64,000 nt of DNA from Acuticoccus sp051016205. Lineage in GTDB: Bacteria; Pseudomonadota; Alphaproteobacteria; Rhizobiales; Amorphaceae. The stretch is from NCBI GenBank assembly GCA_051016205.1, contig CP136534.1:4092001-4156000 (forward strand). The letters are read 5' to 3'. Position 1 is the first letter of the stretch. The number at the start of each line of letters is the position of its first letter. Below, in pieces: positions 34,511 through 42,491 of this stretch. The notes under the pieces are model-generated. The model had not been told where the DNA came from. It did not search any database and was given only the letters and a program-made list of their open reading frames with translations. The translations under genes were made by a program, and so were the position numbers.

Positions 34511-34526
34511 GTAACTGTCCAGTTAA
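34511..34526. promoter_or_regulatory. Candidate TetR operator 2
   Basis: GTAACT-GTCC-AGTTAA, inverted repeat with 5 of 6 positions paired. It ends 14 nt before the PhyH ATG and just upstream of its Shine-Dalgarno (GGAGG), so binding would block transcription start or early elongation. Confidence 0.55.
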
Positions 34527-34539
34527 AACGGAGGTCGTC

Positions 34540-35349
34540 ATGCCGTCAGCTCAGCCGTCACAGCCGGTCAAAGACGCTTCGCGCGCGCCCGCAAACCCCA
34601 TCCCCAGCGATTCGCTGGCCTCCATTGCACAGCGGTACGCTGCGGACGGTCATGTCACCGTTGCAGGCGTCTATGACCCCTCGCGCATGCAAAAAGCCAT
34701 CCACGACGTGACCGATTGGAGTGCCGCGGCCCTTGCGGCCATGGACGCGGACAAAAGGGCTTGGTTCGTGGATGGCGGCGTGAAAGGCGCGCCCGTTTTG
34801 CGCAAGCTGGATAACCCGCACAAGGAGCGGCAGGTGTTCGAGGCGCTTGCCCGCGACCCTGCCATGGTCGCCGTCGTGGAGGCGTTGGTGGGAAAGGGCG
34901 TTGCCGTCTACTTCAGCCAGGTGTTCTTCAAACCGCCCCACGGGGGAGGCCCGAAGCCTGCCCACCAGGACAACTACTACTTCGGCCCCAGTGACCATGA
35001 TGGCGTGGTCACCGCGTGGATTGCACTCGACGATGCCGATGAGGAGAACGGCTGCCTCAGCTATGGCCGTGCCACCCATCAAGGCCCGATCCTGCCCCAC
35101 ACGGCGCCGCCCGACAGGCCGTTCGATCTTCAAATTGCGCCCGAAGCGATGACGGATATGGACATGCGACCAGCCCCTGTCCCCAAAGGCGGCGTCTCCT
35201 TCCACCACGGAGGGACGGTGCATGTGTCGGCCGACAACAGGTCGGACCGCTGGCGTCGGGCCTGCGCCTTCCACTATGTGCGCAACGATGTGGTGTTCGC
35301 CACGCCCGCCTTGCCTTACGATTATTCCCTCGTCATGCGCGTCAGCTAG
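34540..35349 (+). CDS. Phytanoyl-CoA dioxygenase (PhyH) family protein
   Basis: 269 aa. Fe(II)/2-oxoglutarate-dependent oxygenase fold. The iron ligands appear as His142-x-Asp144 (PAHQDNYYF) and a distal His228 (GGTVHVSADN), with Arg237/Arg239 (RSDRWRRACAFHY) to hold 2-oxoglutarate. DDADEENGCLSYGRATH is the usual PhyH strand. Members hydroxylate many small molecules (phytanoyl-CoA, ectoine, quorum signals, phosphonates); the substrate here is unknown. It starts after operator 2 with GGAGG at a good distance. The epimerase gene follows after 10 nt. Confidence 0.92.
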   Translation: MPSAQPSQPVKDASRAPANPIPSDSLASIAQRYAADGHVTVAGVYDPSRMQKAIHDVTDWSAAALAAMDADKRAWFVDGGVKGAPVLRKLDNPHKERQVFEALARDPAMVAVVEALVGKGVAVYFSQVFFKPPHGGGPKPAHQDNYYFGPSDHDGVVTAWIALDDADEENGCLSYGRATHQGPILPHTAPPDRPFDLQIAPEAMTDMDMRPAPVPKGGVSFHHGGTVHVSADNRSDRWRRACAFHYVRNDVVFATPALPYDYSLVMRVS

Positions 35350-35359
35350 CGGACCCTTT

Positions 35360-36406
35360 ATGGACGACACCCTCGGCGTTGCCCCGTTGCCAGCAGCGCT
35401 CACCAACGTCGATCACCTTGAAGAGGTGATGACGCTGCCCTACCCCGCCCTCACGCGCGACCTCCAAACCCTTGATGGCGACATCATCGTCCTTGGCGCG
35501 GGCGGCAAAATGGGGCCCACATTGTGCCGGCTTGCCAAGCGCGCTGCGCCCCACAAGCGGGTGATTGCGGTGGCCCGCTTCTCAAGCCCCGGCCTTGCCG
35601 AAGCGCTTCAGGCCCACGGGGTGGAGACCATTGCGTGCGATCTCCTGGACAAAGCGGCCCTTAAGGCGCTGCCGGACGTTGAGAACGTTGTCTATATGGC
35701 AGGCTTCAAATTTGGCGCGTCGTCGAAAGCCTCCCTCACCTGGGCCATGAATGCGCTGGTGCCTGCGATGGTGGCCGAGCGCTACTCCAACGCGCGGATC
35801 GTGGCGCTCTCCACAGGTTGCGTCTACCCGTTCATGACGGTGGACTCGGGCGGGCCGACGGAGGATGTCCCCCCCAACCCGCCGCCAGGGGAGTACGCCT
35901 GGTCGTGCGTGGCGCGCGAACGGCTGTTCGAGTACGGGTCGTCCGTCCACGGCACCGCGGGCCGCCTCATCAGGCTGAATTACGCCATCGATATGCGTTA
36001 CGGCGTCCTTCACGATGTGGCGAGCCTCGTTCACCAGGGCGAAGCTGTGGACGTGACCATGGGCCATGCCAATGTCATCTGGCAGGGGGATGCGAATGCG
36101 CAGATCCTGCGCGCGCTCCTTCACACCACAACGCCCACATCGCCGCTCAACGTGACAGGGCCTCAGACCGTGTCGATCCGCGCCCTCGCCCACGCCTTTG
36201 GCAAGCGCTTCGGCAAGGAGGTGGCCATCGCTGGTGAGGAGGCAAAAACCGGCTGGCTCAACAATGCCTCTGCCGCAAAGGCCCTTTTCGGCCCGCCGGA
36301 AGTGGGGCTGGAGACGCTGATCCAATGGCAGGCGGATTGGATTGCAAGAGGCCTGCCCTCGCTGGGCAAGCCTACCGGATTTCAGGTGCGCGACGGCAAG
36401 TTTTGA
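35360..36406 (+). CDS. NAD-dependent epimerase/dehydratase family protein
   Basis: 348 aa from ATG 35360. Extended short-chain dehydrogenase fold: the nucleotide-binding loop is DIIVLGAGGKMGPTL (GxxGxxG), then NVVYMAGF and VALSTGCVYPF. The catalytic tyrosine region is EYAWSCVARERLFEY, where the YxxxK lysine appears replaced by Arg (Y-A-W-S-C-V-A-R-E-R), so the redox chemistry may be altered. LNVTGPQTVSIRALAHAFG and KTGWLNNASAAKALFG complete the sugar-nucleotide-epimerase-like C-terminus. Operon partner of PhyH. Convergent with the binding-protein gene, 18 nt between stops. Confidence 0.88.
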   Translation: MDDTLGVAPLPAALTNVDHLEEVMTLPYPALTRDLQTLDGDIIVLGAGGKMGPTLCRLAKRAAPHKRVIAVARFSSPGLAEALQAHGVETIACDLLDKAALKALPDVENVVYMAGFKFGASSKASLTWAMNALVPAMVAERYSNARIVALSTGCVYPFMTVDSGGPTEDVPPNPPPGEYAWSCVARERLFEYGSSVHGTAGRLIRLNYAIDMRYGVLHDVASLVHQGEAVDVTMGHANVIWQGDANAQILRALLHTTTPTSPLNVTGPQTVSIRALAHAFGKRFGKEVAIAGEEAKTGWLNNASAAKALFGPPEVGLETLIQWQADWIARGLPSLGKPTGFQVRDGKF

Positions 36407-36424
36407 TGCCGCCGCGCAAGGCCG

Positions 36425-37423
36425 TTACGGCGTCGGTACGGTGATGGAGGTGTCGATGAACCTGTTGGTCACCACATCGGAAATGTCGAACGGCTCTTCC
36501 AGTTCGAAGTAAGTGGACGTCAGCGTGTAGTCGTCCGCCAAGCGCCCCTCATCGAAGTAGCCGAGACCTTTGGTGGTGGACGTTTCGTCCGTCATCAGCT
36601 CCACCACCAGCGCCCAGTTCTGGAGTTCGTTGTCTTTTTGAAGACCTGTGTTGGCCTCCACCAAAGCATCGATGCAGGGCTCGGGCGTCTCCACACAGTA
36701 ATGGAAGGCGCGCTGGGTCACATCCACGAAGGCTTTCACCGTGTCTTCGTTTTCGGCCAGGAATTCGCCGTTGACGATGATGGAGTTGCCGTAAGGATTG
36801 ATGCCGTGCTCCTTCCAGGCGAAGAAGCCCATGTCATCGCCAAGCTCGCGCTGGAAGATGTGGTGGATGTTGTAAAAGCTGGTCGTCACGTCGATGGCGC
36901 CTGACTTCAGACCCGCCAGCTTGGCGTTGGGCTGAACGTTCACCCAGCGCACCGAATCGGGGTCCATCTCAACGGCTTTGGCAAGGGCCGGCCACATGGC
37001 GCGGGCGGCATCCCAGGGGGGATTGCCGATCTTGCGGCCCTCAAAATCCTTCACCGTCTCGATGCCTGAGGATTTCAGCCAATACATTCCGTAGGGCGAG
37101 TTGGCGTAAATGTTCATCACGGCCACGAAATCGGCGCCCTTACCCTTGGCCACCAGCGCCGTCCCAAGGTCGGCAAGGCCGATCTCCGTCTGGCCGATGC
37201 CCGTGCGCTGGGCGGCAAGGGTGGAGCCTTTGCCCTGTTCGATGGTCAGATCGATGCCAGCGTCGTCGTACCACCCTTCCTGGAGCGCGTAGTAGTAAGG
37301 CGCGTGGTCGCCGCCGGCGATCCAGTTGAGGATGAAATTGACATCGGTCTTGTCCTCGGCGGCCGCACTCAACGGTGTGAGCGCGAGCGCCACGGCACCG
37401 GCCATCATCAAGGGTTTGCGCAT
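36425..37423 (-). CDS. ABC transporter substrate-binding protein (NMT1/THI5-like, SsuA/ThiY type)
   Basis: 332 aa from ATG 37423 (GGAGG upstream), beginning with a signal peptide (MRKPLMMAGAVALALTPLSAAA). NMT1/THI5-like fold: VNFILNWIAGGDHAPYYYALQEGWYDDAGI and LTIEQGKGSTLAAQRTGIGQ near the N-terminus, then DFEGRKIGNPPWDAARAMWPAL. The opening segment resembles the pyrimidine-, riboflavin- and aromatic-sulfonate-binding relatives (ThiY, RibY, SsuA), so a heterocyclic ligand is a reasonable guess. Binding partner of the permease at 32961 and ATPase at 38613. Divergent from the DapA-like gene, sharing operator 3. Confidence 0.92.
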   Translation of the reverse strand: MRKPLMMAGAVALALTPLSAAAEDKTDVNFILNWIAGGDHAPYYYALQEGWYDDAGIDLTIEQGKGSTLAAQRTGIGQTEIGLADLGTALVAKGKGADFVAVMNIYANSPYGMYWLKSSGIETVKDFEGRKIGNPPWDAARAMWPALAKAVEMDPDSVRWVNVQPNAKLAGLKSGAIDVTTSFYNIHHIFQRELGDDMGFFAWKEHGINPYGNSIIVNGEFLAENEDTVKAFVDVTQRAFHYCVETPEPCIDALVEANTGLQKDNELQNWALVVELMTDETSTTKGLGYFDEGRLADDYTLTSTYFELEEPFDISDVVTNRFIDTSITVPTP

Positions 37424-37484
37424 CGTCGTCCTCCCCAATTGCGCCTGTCGCGCCGGATTGACGGGGCGCGTGGCATCGTCCATT

Positions 37485-37500
37485 GTAACCGTATGGTTAC
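37485..37500. promoter_or_regulatory. Candidate TetR operator 3 (perfect palindrome)
   Basis: GTAACC-GTAT-GGTTAC, perfect 6-bp arms with a 4-base spacer. It lies in the divergent promoter region, 61 nt before the binding-protein ATG (minus) and 54 nt before the DapA-like ATG (plus). Best example of the half-site shared with 32926 and 34511. Confidence 0.6.
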
Positions 37501-37554
37501 TCCACGGTGCGGCCAGCGGCTTTGGCTGTCAACGGCAAACAGACCTTCCAAGCC

Positions 37555-38616
37555 ATGAGCGCCCACCGCAGCGATATTCCAGCGAGCGTGTCCGCCATTT
37601 TATCGCGCGGCGCGGTGATCCCGGCTCATCCCCTTGCCCTTAACGACATGCGCCGCCTGGATGAGCGCCGCCAAAGGGCACTCACCCGCTACTATATCGA
37701 TGCAGGGTCCGGCGGTCTCGCCGTTGGCGTCCATACAACGCAATTTGCCATCCGCGAGGCCGGCCTTTACGCCCCGGTCCTCACCCTTGCGGCAGAAACC
37801 GCCGCCGCCTGGACCGACAGACCCCTCGTCATGATTGCAGGCCTTGCAGGCCCCACCGACCAGGCGCTGGGCGAGGCGCGGATTGCCACCGACCTTGGCT
37901 ATCACGCAGGCCTCTTGTCGCTGGCAGCTTTGAGGGATGCTGACGAGGACGCGCTGATCACCCATTGCGAAAGGGTTGCCGAAGCCATCCCCCTCGTCGG
38001 CTTTTACCTGCAGACGGCTGTGGGCGGCCGCGCGCTATCGGCGGACTTCTGGGCGCGTTTTGCGGCCATCGACAATGTGGTTGCCATCAAGATGGCCCCG
38101 TTCGACCGCTACCGCACCATCGATGTGGTGCGCGGGGTGGCCGAAGCGGGCGCCGCGGACCGCATCACGCTTTATACGGGCAATGATGACCACATCCTCC
38201 TCGACCTTCTGACTCCTTATGTGATGGAAACGCCGTCGGGCCAACGCACCTTGCGCATCAAAGGCGGGCTCTTGGGCCAATGGTCGGTGTGGACGAAGGC
38301 GGCGGTCGACCTTCTGGAGCGCGCGCACAAGGCGGTGGAGAGCGGCACCGTCCCCCTCGACCTGATGGCGCTGGACGTGGCCCTCACCGATGCCAATGGC
38401 GCACTGTTTGACGTTCACAACGGTTTTCACGGCTGCATTGCGGGCTGTCATGAGGTGTTGCGACGCCAGGGGCTTCTGGACAACATGGTGCTTCTTGACC
38501 CGCAGGAAGGGCTGAGCCCCGGGCAGGCGGAGGCGATCACCCGGGTGAGCGCTGCCTATCCCGCACTGACGGACGATCGGTTCGTGGCAGACAACAGATC
38601 GCGCTGGCTGTCATGA
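37555..38616 (+). CDS. Dihydrodipicolinate synthase (DapA/NAL) family protein
   Basis: 353 aa from ATG 37555. TIM-barrel class I aldolase family. The Schiff-base lysine is recognisable in VVAIKMAPFDRYRTID, and the barrel strands PLVGFYLQTAVGG and ITLYTGNDDHILLDLL are in place. The canonical GGTTGE motif is replaced by GLAVGVHTTQF and the YNxP motif by FYLQT, so it is not a lysine-pathway DapA. An aldolase, dehydratase or lyase acting on a 2-keto acid is likelier. Its stop overlaps the ATPase start by ATGA, tying it to the transporter. Confidence 0.88.
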   Translation: MSAHRSDIPASVSAILSRGAVIPAHPLALNDMRRLDERRQRALTRYYIDAGSGGLAVGVHTTQFAIREAGLYAPVLTLAAETAAAWTDRPLVMIAGLAGPTDQALGEARIATDLGYHAGLLSLAALRDADEDALITHCERVAEAIPLVGFYLQTAVGGRALSADFWARFAAIDNVVAIKMAPFDRYRTIDVVRGVAEAGAADRITLYTGNDDHILLDLLTPYVMETPSGQRTLRIKGGLLGQWSVWTKAAVDLLERAHKAVESGTVPLDLMALDVALTDANGALFDVHNGFHGCIAGCHEVLRRQGLLDNMVLLDPQEGLSPGQAEAITRVSAAYPALTDDRFVADNRSRWLS

Positions 38617-39383
38617 ACCCGCCGGCATCCTTCATCCGCCTCGCCAATGTGCGCAAGATCTACCGCAGCGGCGGGCAGGAGTTCGTGGCCGTCTCCGACG
38701 TGACCATGAATGTGGCCGAGGGCGAGCTTGTCTCCCTGGTCGGCCCGTCAGGCTGCGGCAAGACGACGGTCCTGAAGATCCTTGCCGACCTGCACGGCCA
38801 CGACGGCGGTACTGTGGAGATCGGCGATCAGAACCAGCCCTTCACCCCTGGGCGGGATGTGGGGATGGTGTTTCAGCAGCCGCTCTTGTTGAAGTGGCGC
38901 AATGTCATGGACAACGTGCTGCTGCCGGCCGAAATCCTCGGCCTTCCCATGAAGGCGGCGCGCGAGCGGGCGCAGGACCTTTTACGCCTTGTGGGGCTTG
39001 AAGGGTTCGAGGCCAACCGACCCTACGAGTTGTCTGGCGGGATGCAGCAGCGTGCGGCCATCGCCCGTGCCCTCGTCCACGACCCCAAGGTGGTGTTGAT
39101 GGACGAGCCCTTCGGCGCCCTCGACGCCCTCACACGGGAGCGCATGAACCTTGAGCTCCTGCGCATCTGGGAGGAGAGCCGCAAGACCATCCTTTTCGTC
39201 ACCCACTCCATTCAGGAGGCGGTGTTGATGGGCTCGCACGTGGCGGTGCTGACGGCGGGGCCGGCGCGTATGGCCGACTATTTTGCCATCGACCTTCCCT
39301 ATCCAAGGCGCCTCGACATGCGCCAATCTCCGGAGTTCGGCGCCTATACGCGCCGCGTTTACGACCTGCTGGGCGTCGACTAG
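38613..39383 (+). CDS. ABC transporter ATP-binding protein (SsuB/TauB type)
   Basis: 256 aa. Walker A GPSGCGKTT (about 44-52), Q-loop GMVFQQPLLLKWRNV, signature LSGGMQQRAAIARAL, Walker B VVLMDEPFGALD and switch VTHSIQEAV. Typical of nitrate/sulfonate/taurine-type importers. Starts within the end of the DapA-like gene (ATGA). Energises the importer formed with the permease at 32961 and binding protein at 36425. Confidence 0.95.
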   Translation: MNPPASFIRLANVRKIYRSGGQEFVAVSDVTMNVAEGELVSLVGPSGCGKTTVLKILADLHGHDGGTVEIGDQNQPFTPGRDVGMVFQQPLLLKWRNVMDNVLLPAEILGLPMKAARERAQDLLRLVGLEGFEANRPYELSGGMQQRAAIARALVHDPKVVLMDEPFGALDALTRERMNLELLRIWEESRKTILFVTHSIQEAVLMGSHVAVLTAGPARMADYFAIDLPYPRRLDMRQSPEFGAYTRRVYDLLGVD

Positions 39384-39443
39384 GCCCGGCCAAACCATGC
39401 CCCGCCGCTCGAAAGGTCGGGGACGCATAAATTGGAGGACATC

Positions 39444-40442
39444 ATGAAACGTTTGCTCATCACCGCCGCGGCGCTTGCGGTTGCGGTGCCTGCCTTTGCC
39501 GGCGACTATTCCTGGACGCCTGACAAACCCATCACCATCATCGTCCCCTGGGGCGCCGGCGGAGCCACCGACCAGGTGACGCGCGTGACGGCTGGCGTCC
39601 TTGAGGACGAGCTGGGCCAAAGGGTGGTCATCGTCAATCAGCCTGGCGCATCCGGCTCCATCGGCAAAAAGAACGCCTTTGAGGCTGCGCGCGATGGCTA
39701 CACCTGGGCGGCTGGCGCGCCAAAGCAGCTCGGCACCTACAAGCTGCTCGGCCAGTGGGACACCTGGGTGGACGATTGGCGGCTCTATAACACCGTCACC
39801 AACGTGCCTCTCGTGGCCGTCAATCCTGACTCGCCCTATCAGACCATGGCCGACTTTGTGGCTGCCATGAAGGACGGCAGGGTGACCATTGCCACCGCTG
39901 GCGCAGGCTCTTCGGGCCACGCGGCGGCTGAAGCGCTGAAAGGTGTTGTGGGCGGCGACTACAAGCACGTCACTTACGATGGCGGCAATCCTGCGGTCGT
40001 GGCGACCGTTGCCGGTGAAGCGGAAGCCACCACACAGCTTGCCTCAGAGCAGGCCGAGATGGTGCGCGCAGGGCGCCTGCGGCCCCTCGCCGTCCTTGCC
40101 GATCAGCCCCTCGAAATCGACGGGTTCGGCTCCGTGCCGCCTGTGACGGAGTTCATCGACGGTGACCTGCCGATCCTTTCTACGGCATTCGGCATCTTCA
40201 TCCCTGCCGAAGGCACCCCGCCTGAAGTGTTTGAAACGTTCGACAAGATCTGGGCCGAAGTGATCCCCAACGCGGCGCCCCTGCGGGACTATGCTTTGGA
40301 AAAAGGTGCCCTTTTCACCCCCGCTTCAGGGGATGGTGCGAAGGACAAGGTGTGGCCCGAGATCCAGGCCGATGCCTGGTCCTTCCACGCCGCGGGCCGC
40401 ACGGCCATGTCCCCCGACGAACTGGGGATCCCCAAGCCGTAA
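39444..40442 (+). CDS. tctC: Tripartite tricarboxylate transporter substrate-binding protein (TctC family)
   Basis: 332 aa from ATG 39444, with GGAGG at 39433-39437. Signal peptide MKRLLITAAALAVAVPAFA. The TctC/Bug fold shows YSWTPDKPITIIVPWGAGGATDQVTR, VVIVNQPGASGSIGKK and GSSGHAAAEALKGVVGGDYKHVTYDGGNPAVVATVAG, quoted in parts. Binds a carboxylate in the periplasm for the TctAB permease encoded directly downstream. Ligand unknown; the accompanying enolase-superfamily and isomerase genes suggest a sugar acid or related compound. Confidence 0.94.
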   Translation: MKRLLITAAALAVAVPAFAGDYSWTPDKPITIIVPWGAGGATDQVTRVTAGVLEDELGQRVVIVNQPGASGSIGKKNAFEAARDGYTWAAGAPKQLGTYKLLGQWDTWVDDWRLYNTVTNVPLVAVNPDSPYQTMADFVAAMKDGRVTIATAGAGSSGHAAAEALKGVVGGDYKHVTYDGGNPAVVATVAGEAEATTQLASEQAEMVRAGRLRPLAVLADQPLEIDGFGSVPPVTEFIDGDLPILSTAFGIFIPAEGTPPEVFETFDKIWAEVIPNAAPLRDYALEKGALFTPASGDGAKDKVWPEIQADAWSFHAAGRTAMSPDELGIPKP

Positions 40443-40496
40443 CGACGGCACACCCGGCCCGCGGCGACGCGGGCTGGGCGAGGGAAAGGGCCGGCG

Positions 40497-40973
40497 ATGT
40501 CTGAAAGCCCCCACGCCGATCGATGGTTCGCGGTCCTCCTGACACTGTTCGGGGCGGCCGCGACCTTCGAGTCCTGGCGTATGCCTCGGCTCGACCATCT
40601 GGGCATCGACCCCATGAGTGCGCCTGGCCTGACACCGGGGCTCCTCGGCCTTGTCCTCACCATCCTCGGCCTCATTCTTGCCGTGCGCAGCGCCAAGCCG
40701 ATCCCCGATGGCGCAGGCACAGCGACGGTCGAGCGTGGATGGGGGCGCCTTGCGATCACGCTCGCCCTTTGCCTCATCTATGCTGTGGGGCTGTTGGGGC
40801 GCCTTCCCTTTCCCATCGCAACGGCGCTGTTCGTGGGTGCGTTTATCGCGGTGTTTTTGTATGGGCAGCGCTCGCTCCTCACCGTGGCGGCGCTTTCCAT
40901 CGCCATGGCCGTCGGTGTGGCGGCGTCGGTGACGGTGTTGTTCGAGCGCGTTTTCCTGGTGCGTTTGCCGTGA
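40497..40973 (+). CDS. tctB: Tripartite tricarboxylate transporter small permease subunit (TctB family)
   Basis: 158 aa with four hydrophobic segments. Opens with DRWFAVLLTLFGAAATFESWRMPRL and MSAPGLTPGLLGLVLTILGLILAV, and ends VGVAASVTVLFERVFLVRLP, the standard TctB architecture. Lies between tctC and tctA with 54 and 18 nt gaps. Poorly conserved in sequence in general; the assignment is strengthened by position. Confidence 0.92.
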   Translation: MSESPHADRWFAVLLTLFGAAATFESWRMPRLDHLGIDPMSAPGLTPGLLGLVLTILGLILAVRSAKPIPDGAGTATVERGWGRLAITLALCLIYAVGLLGRLPFPIATALFVGAFIAVFLYGQRSLLTVAALSIAMAVGVAASVTVLFERVFLVRLP

Positions 40974-40991
40974 CGGGCCAGTGAGGCAACG

Positions 40992-42491
40992 ATGGATGCG
41001 CTGACCGGCCTGGCACAGGCCGTGGTGACCCTTGCCACGCCCCAAAGCCTCTTCAACGTCGCCTGGGCCACCCTTCTTGGCATGACGGTGGGGATGCTGC
41101 CTGGCCTGACCGCCACGCTCGGCATCGCGTTGATGACCACGCTCACCTTCCGCATGGCCGCAGAGGACGCAATCCTCATCCTGATTGCCATGTATGTGGG
41201 CGCCATCTATGGCGGCAGCCGCACGGCGATCCTCCTCAACATTCCAGGCACCCCTGCGAACGCTGCCTCAAGTCTTGACGGCTTCCCCCTGGCGCGGGCC
41301 GGGCGGGCTGGCGAGGCCATGGGGCTTGCCACAGTCGCCTCCTTCTTCGGTGGATGTGTGGGCCTTGTGCTGCTGGCGTTGATTGCCCCGCAGCTTGCCG
41401 AGTTCGGCCTCAAGTTCCAGTCCTACGAGTTCTTCTGGCTTGCCGTCTTCGGTGTTGTCATCGCCGGGCGGCTGACCGCCATGAACGACCCTATCAAGGG
41501 GTGGATTTCGGGCTTTCTGGGCCTTCTCCTGGCGCAGGTGGGCCAGGAGGGGATCCACGCCTACCAGCGGTTTTCCTACGGATCGGTGGACCTTGCAGGC
41601 GGGCTCGACCTTTTGCCCGCGCTGGTGGGGGCGTTCGGGTTTGCCGAAATCTTATGTGTGATGAAGCAACCCGCCTACTCCACCGTGCGCCATGTGGGCT
41701 CGCGCATCGTCCCGCGCATCAAAGATGTGGCGCGGCGGTGGTGGACGATCCTGCGCTCGGGCGTCACGGGGACGGTGATGGGCATCATCCCAGGGGTCGG
41801 CGAGGACATGGGGGCCTGGGTCTCCTACGCTCTTGCAAGGCGCGCCAGCCGCGACAGGGAGACTTTCGGCAAAGGCAATGTGGATGGTTTGGTGGCGGCC
41901 GAGAGCGGCAACAACGCGGCCGTTCCCGGCGCCATCATCCCTGTTCTCACCCTTGCCATTCCGGGTTCAGCGCCGGCAGCGGTGCTTCTTGCCGCCATGT
42001 TCATCCATGGGGTGCGGCCAGGGCCCCTCATCATGATCGAAAACCCCACCTTCGTGTTCGAGGTGGCGGCGATGCTGTTTTGGGCGTCCATCGCCATCCT
42101 CGTCTTCGGACTGGCGCTGACGCGGCCGATGCTTTTCGTCCTGCGCGTCCCCCGCGAGGTGTTGATGCCCGTCATCTTCGTCCTGTGCGTTGTGGGGGCT
42201 TTCGCCATCGCAAGCCGCACGTTCGATGTGTGGGTGATGCTGGGCTTTGGCATCTTGGGGTTTGCGCTGCGGCAGATGCATTACCCCATCGCCCCCCTCG
42301 TCCTCGGCATCGTTCTGGGCGACATTTTGGACAAGAACTTTCGGCGCGGGATGGTGCTGTCGGATGGCTCGTTCGAGCCGTTCGTGACGCGGCCCATCTC
42401 TGCCGTCCTTGCGGTGCTAACGGTGCTCACCGTCCTTTGGGGGATCGGCCCCATTCGCCGCGCCCTGTCACACCTTGGGAGCAGCCCTTGA
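40992..42491 (+). CDS. tctA: Tripartite tricarboxylate transporter large permease subunit (TctA family)
   Basis: 499 aa, about twelve transmembrane segments. TctA signatures: GMTVGMLPGLTATLGIALMTTL, MYVGAIYGGSRTAILLNIPGTPANAASSLDG (in part), GVTGTVMGIIPGVGEDMGAWVSYALARR, ESGNNAAVPGAIIPVLTLAIPGSAPAAVLLAAM and APLVLGIVLGDILDKNFRRG. Driven by ion gradients. Its stop TGA overlaps a TTG start of the isomerase gene, so transporter and enzymes are one operon. Confidence 0.96.
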   Translation: MDALTGLAQAVVTLATPQSLFNVAWATLLGMTVGMLPGLTATLGIALMTTLTFRMAAEDAILILIAMYVGAIYGGSRTAILLNIPGTPANAASSLDGFPLARAGRAGEAMGLATVASFFGGCVGLVLLALIAPQLAEFGLKFQSYEFFWLAVFGVVIAGRLTAMNDPIKGWISGFLGLLLAQVGQEGIHAYQRFSYGSVDLAGGLDLLPALVGAFGFAEILCVMKQPAYSTVRHVGSRIVPRIKDVARRWWTILRSGVTGTVMGIIPGVGEDMGAWVSYALARRASRDRETFGKGNVDGLVAAESGNNAAVPGAIIPVLTLAIPGSAPAAVLLAAMFIHGVRPGPLIMIENPTFVFEVAAMLFWASIAILVFGLALTRPMLFVLRVPREVLMPVIFVLCVVGAFAIASRTFDVWVMLGFGILGFALRQMHYPIAPLVLGIVLGDILDKNFRRGMVLSDGSFEPFVTRPISAVLAVLTVLTVLWGIGPIRRALSHLGSSP

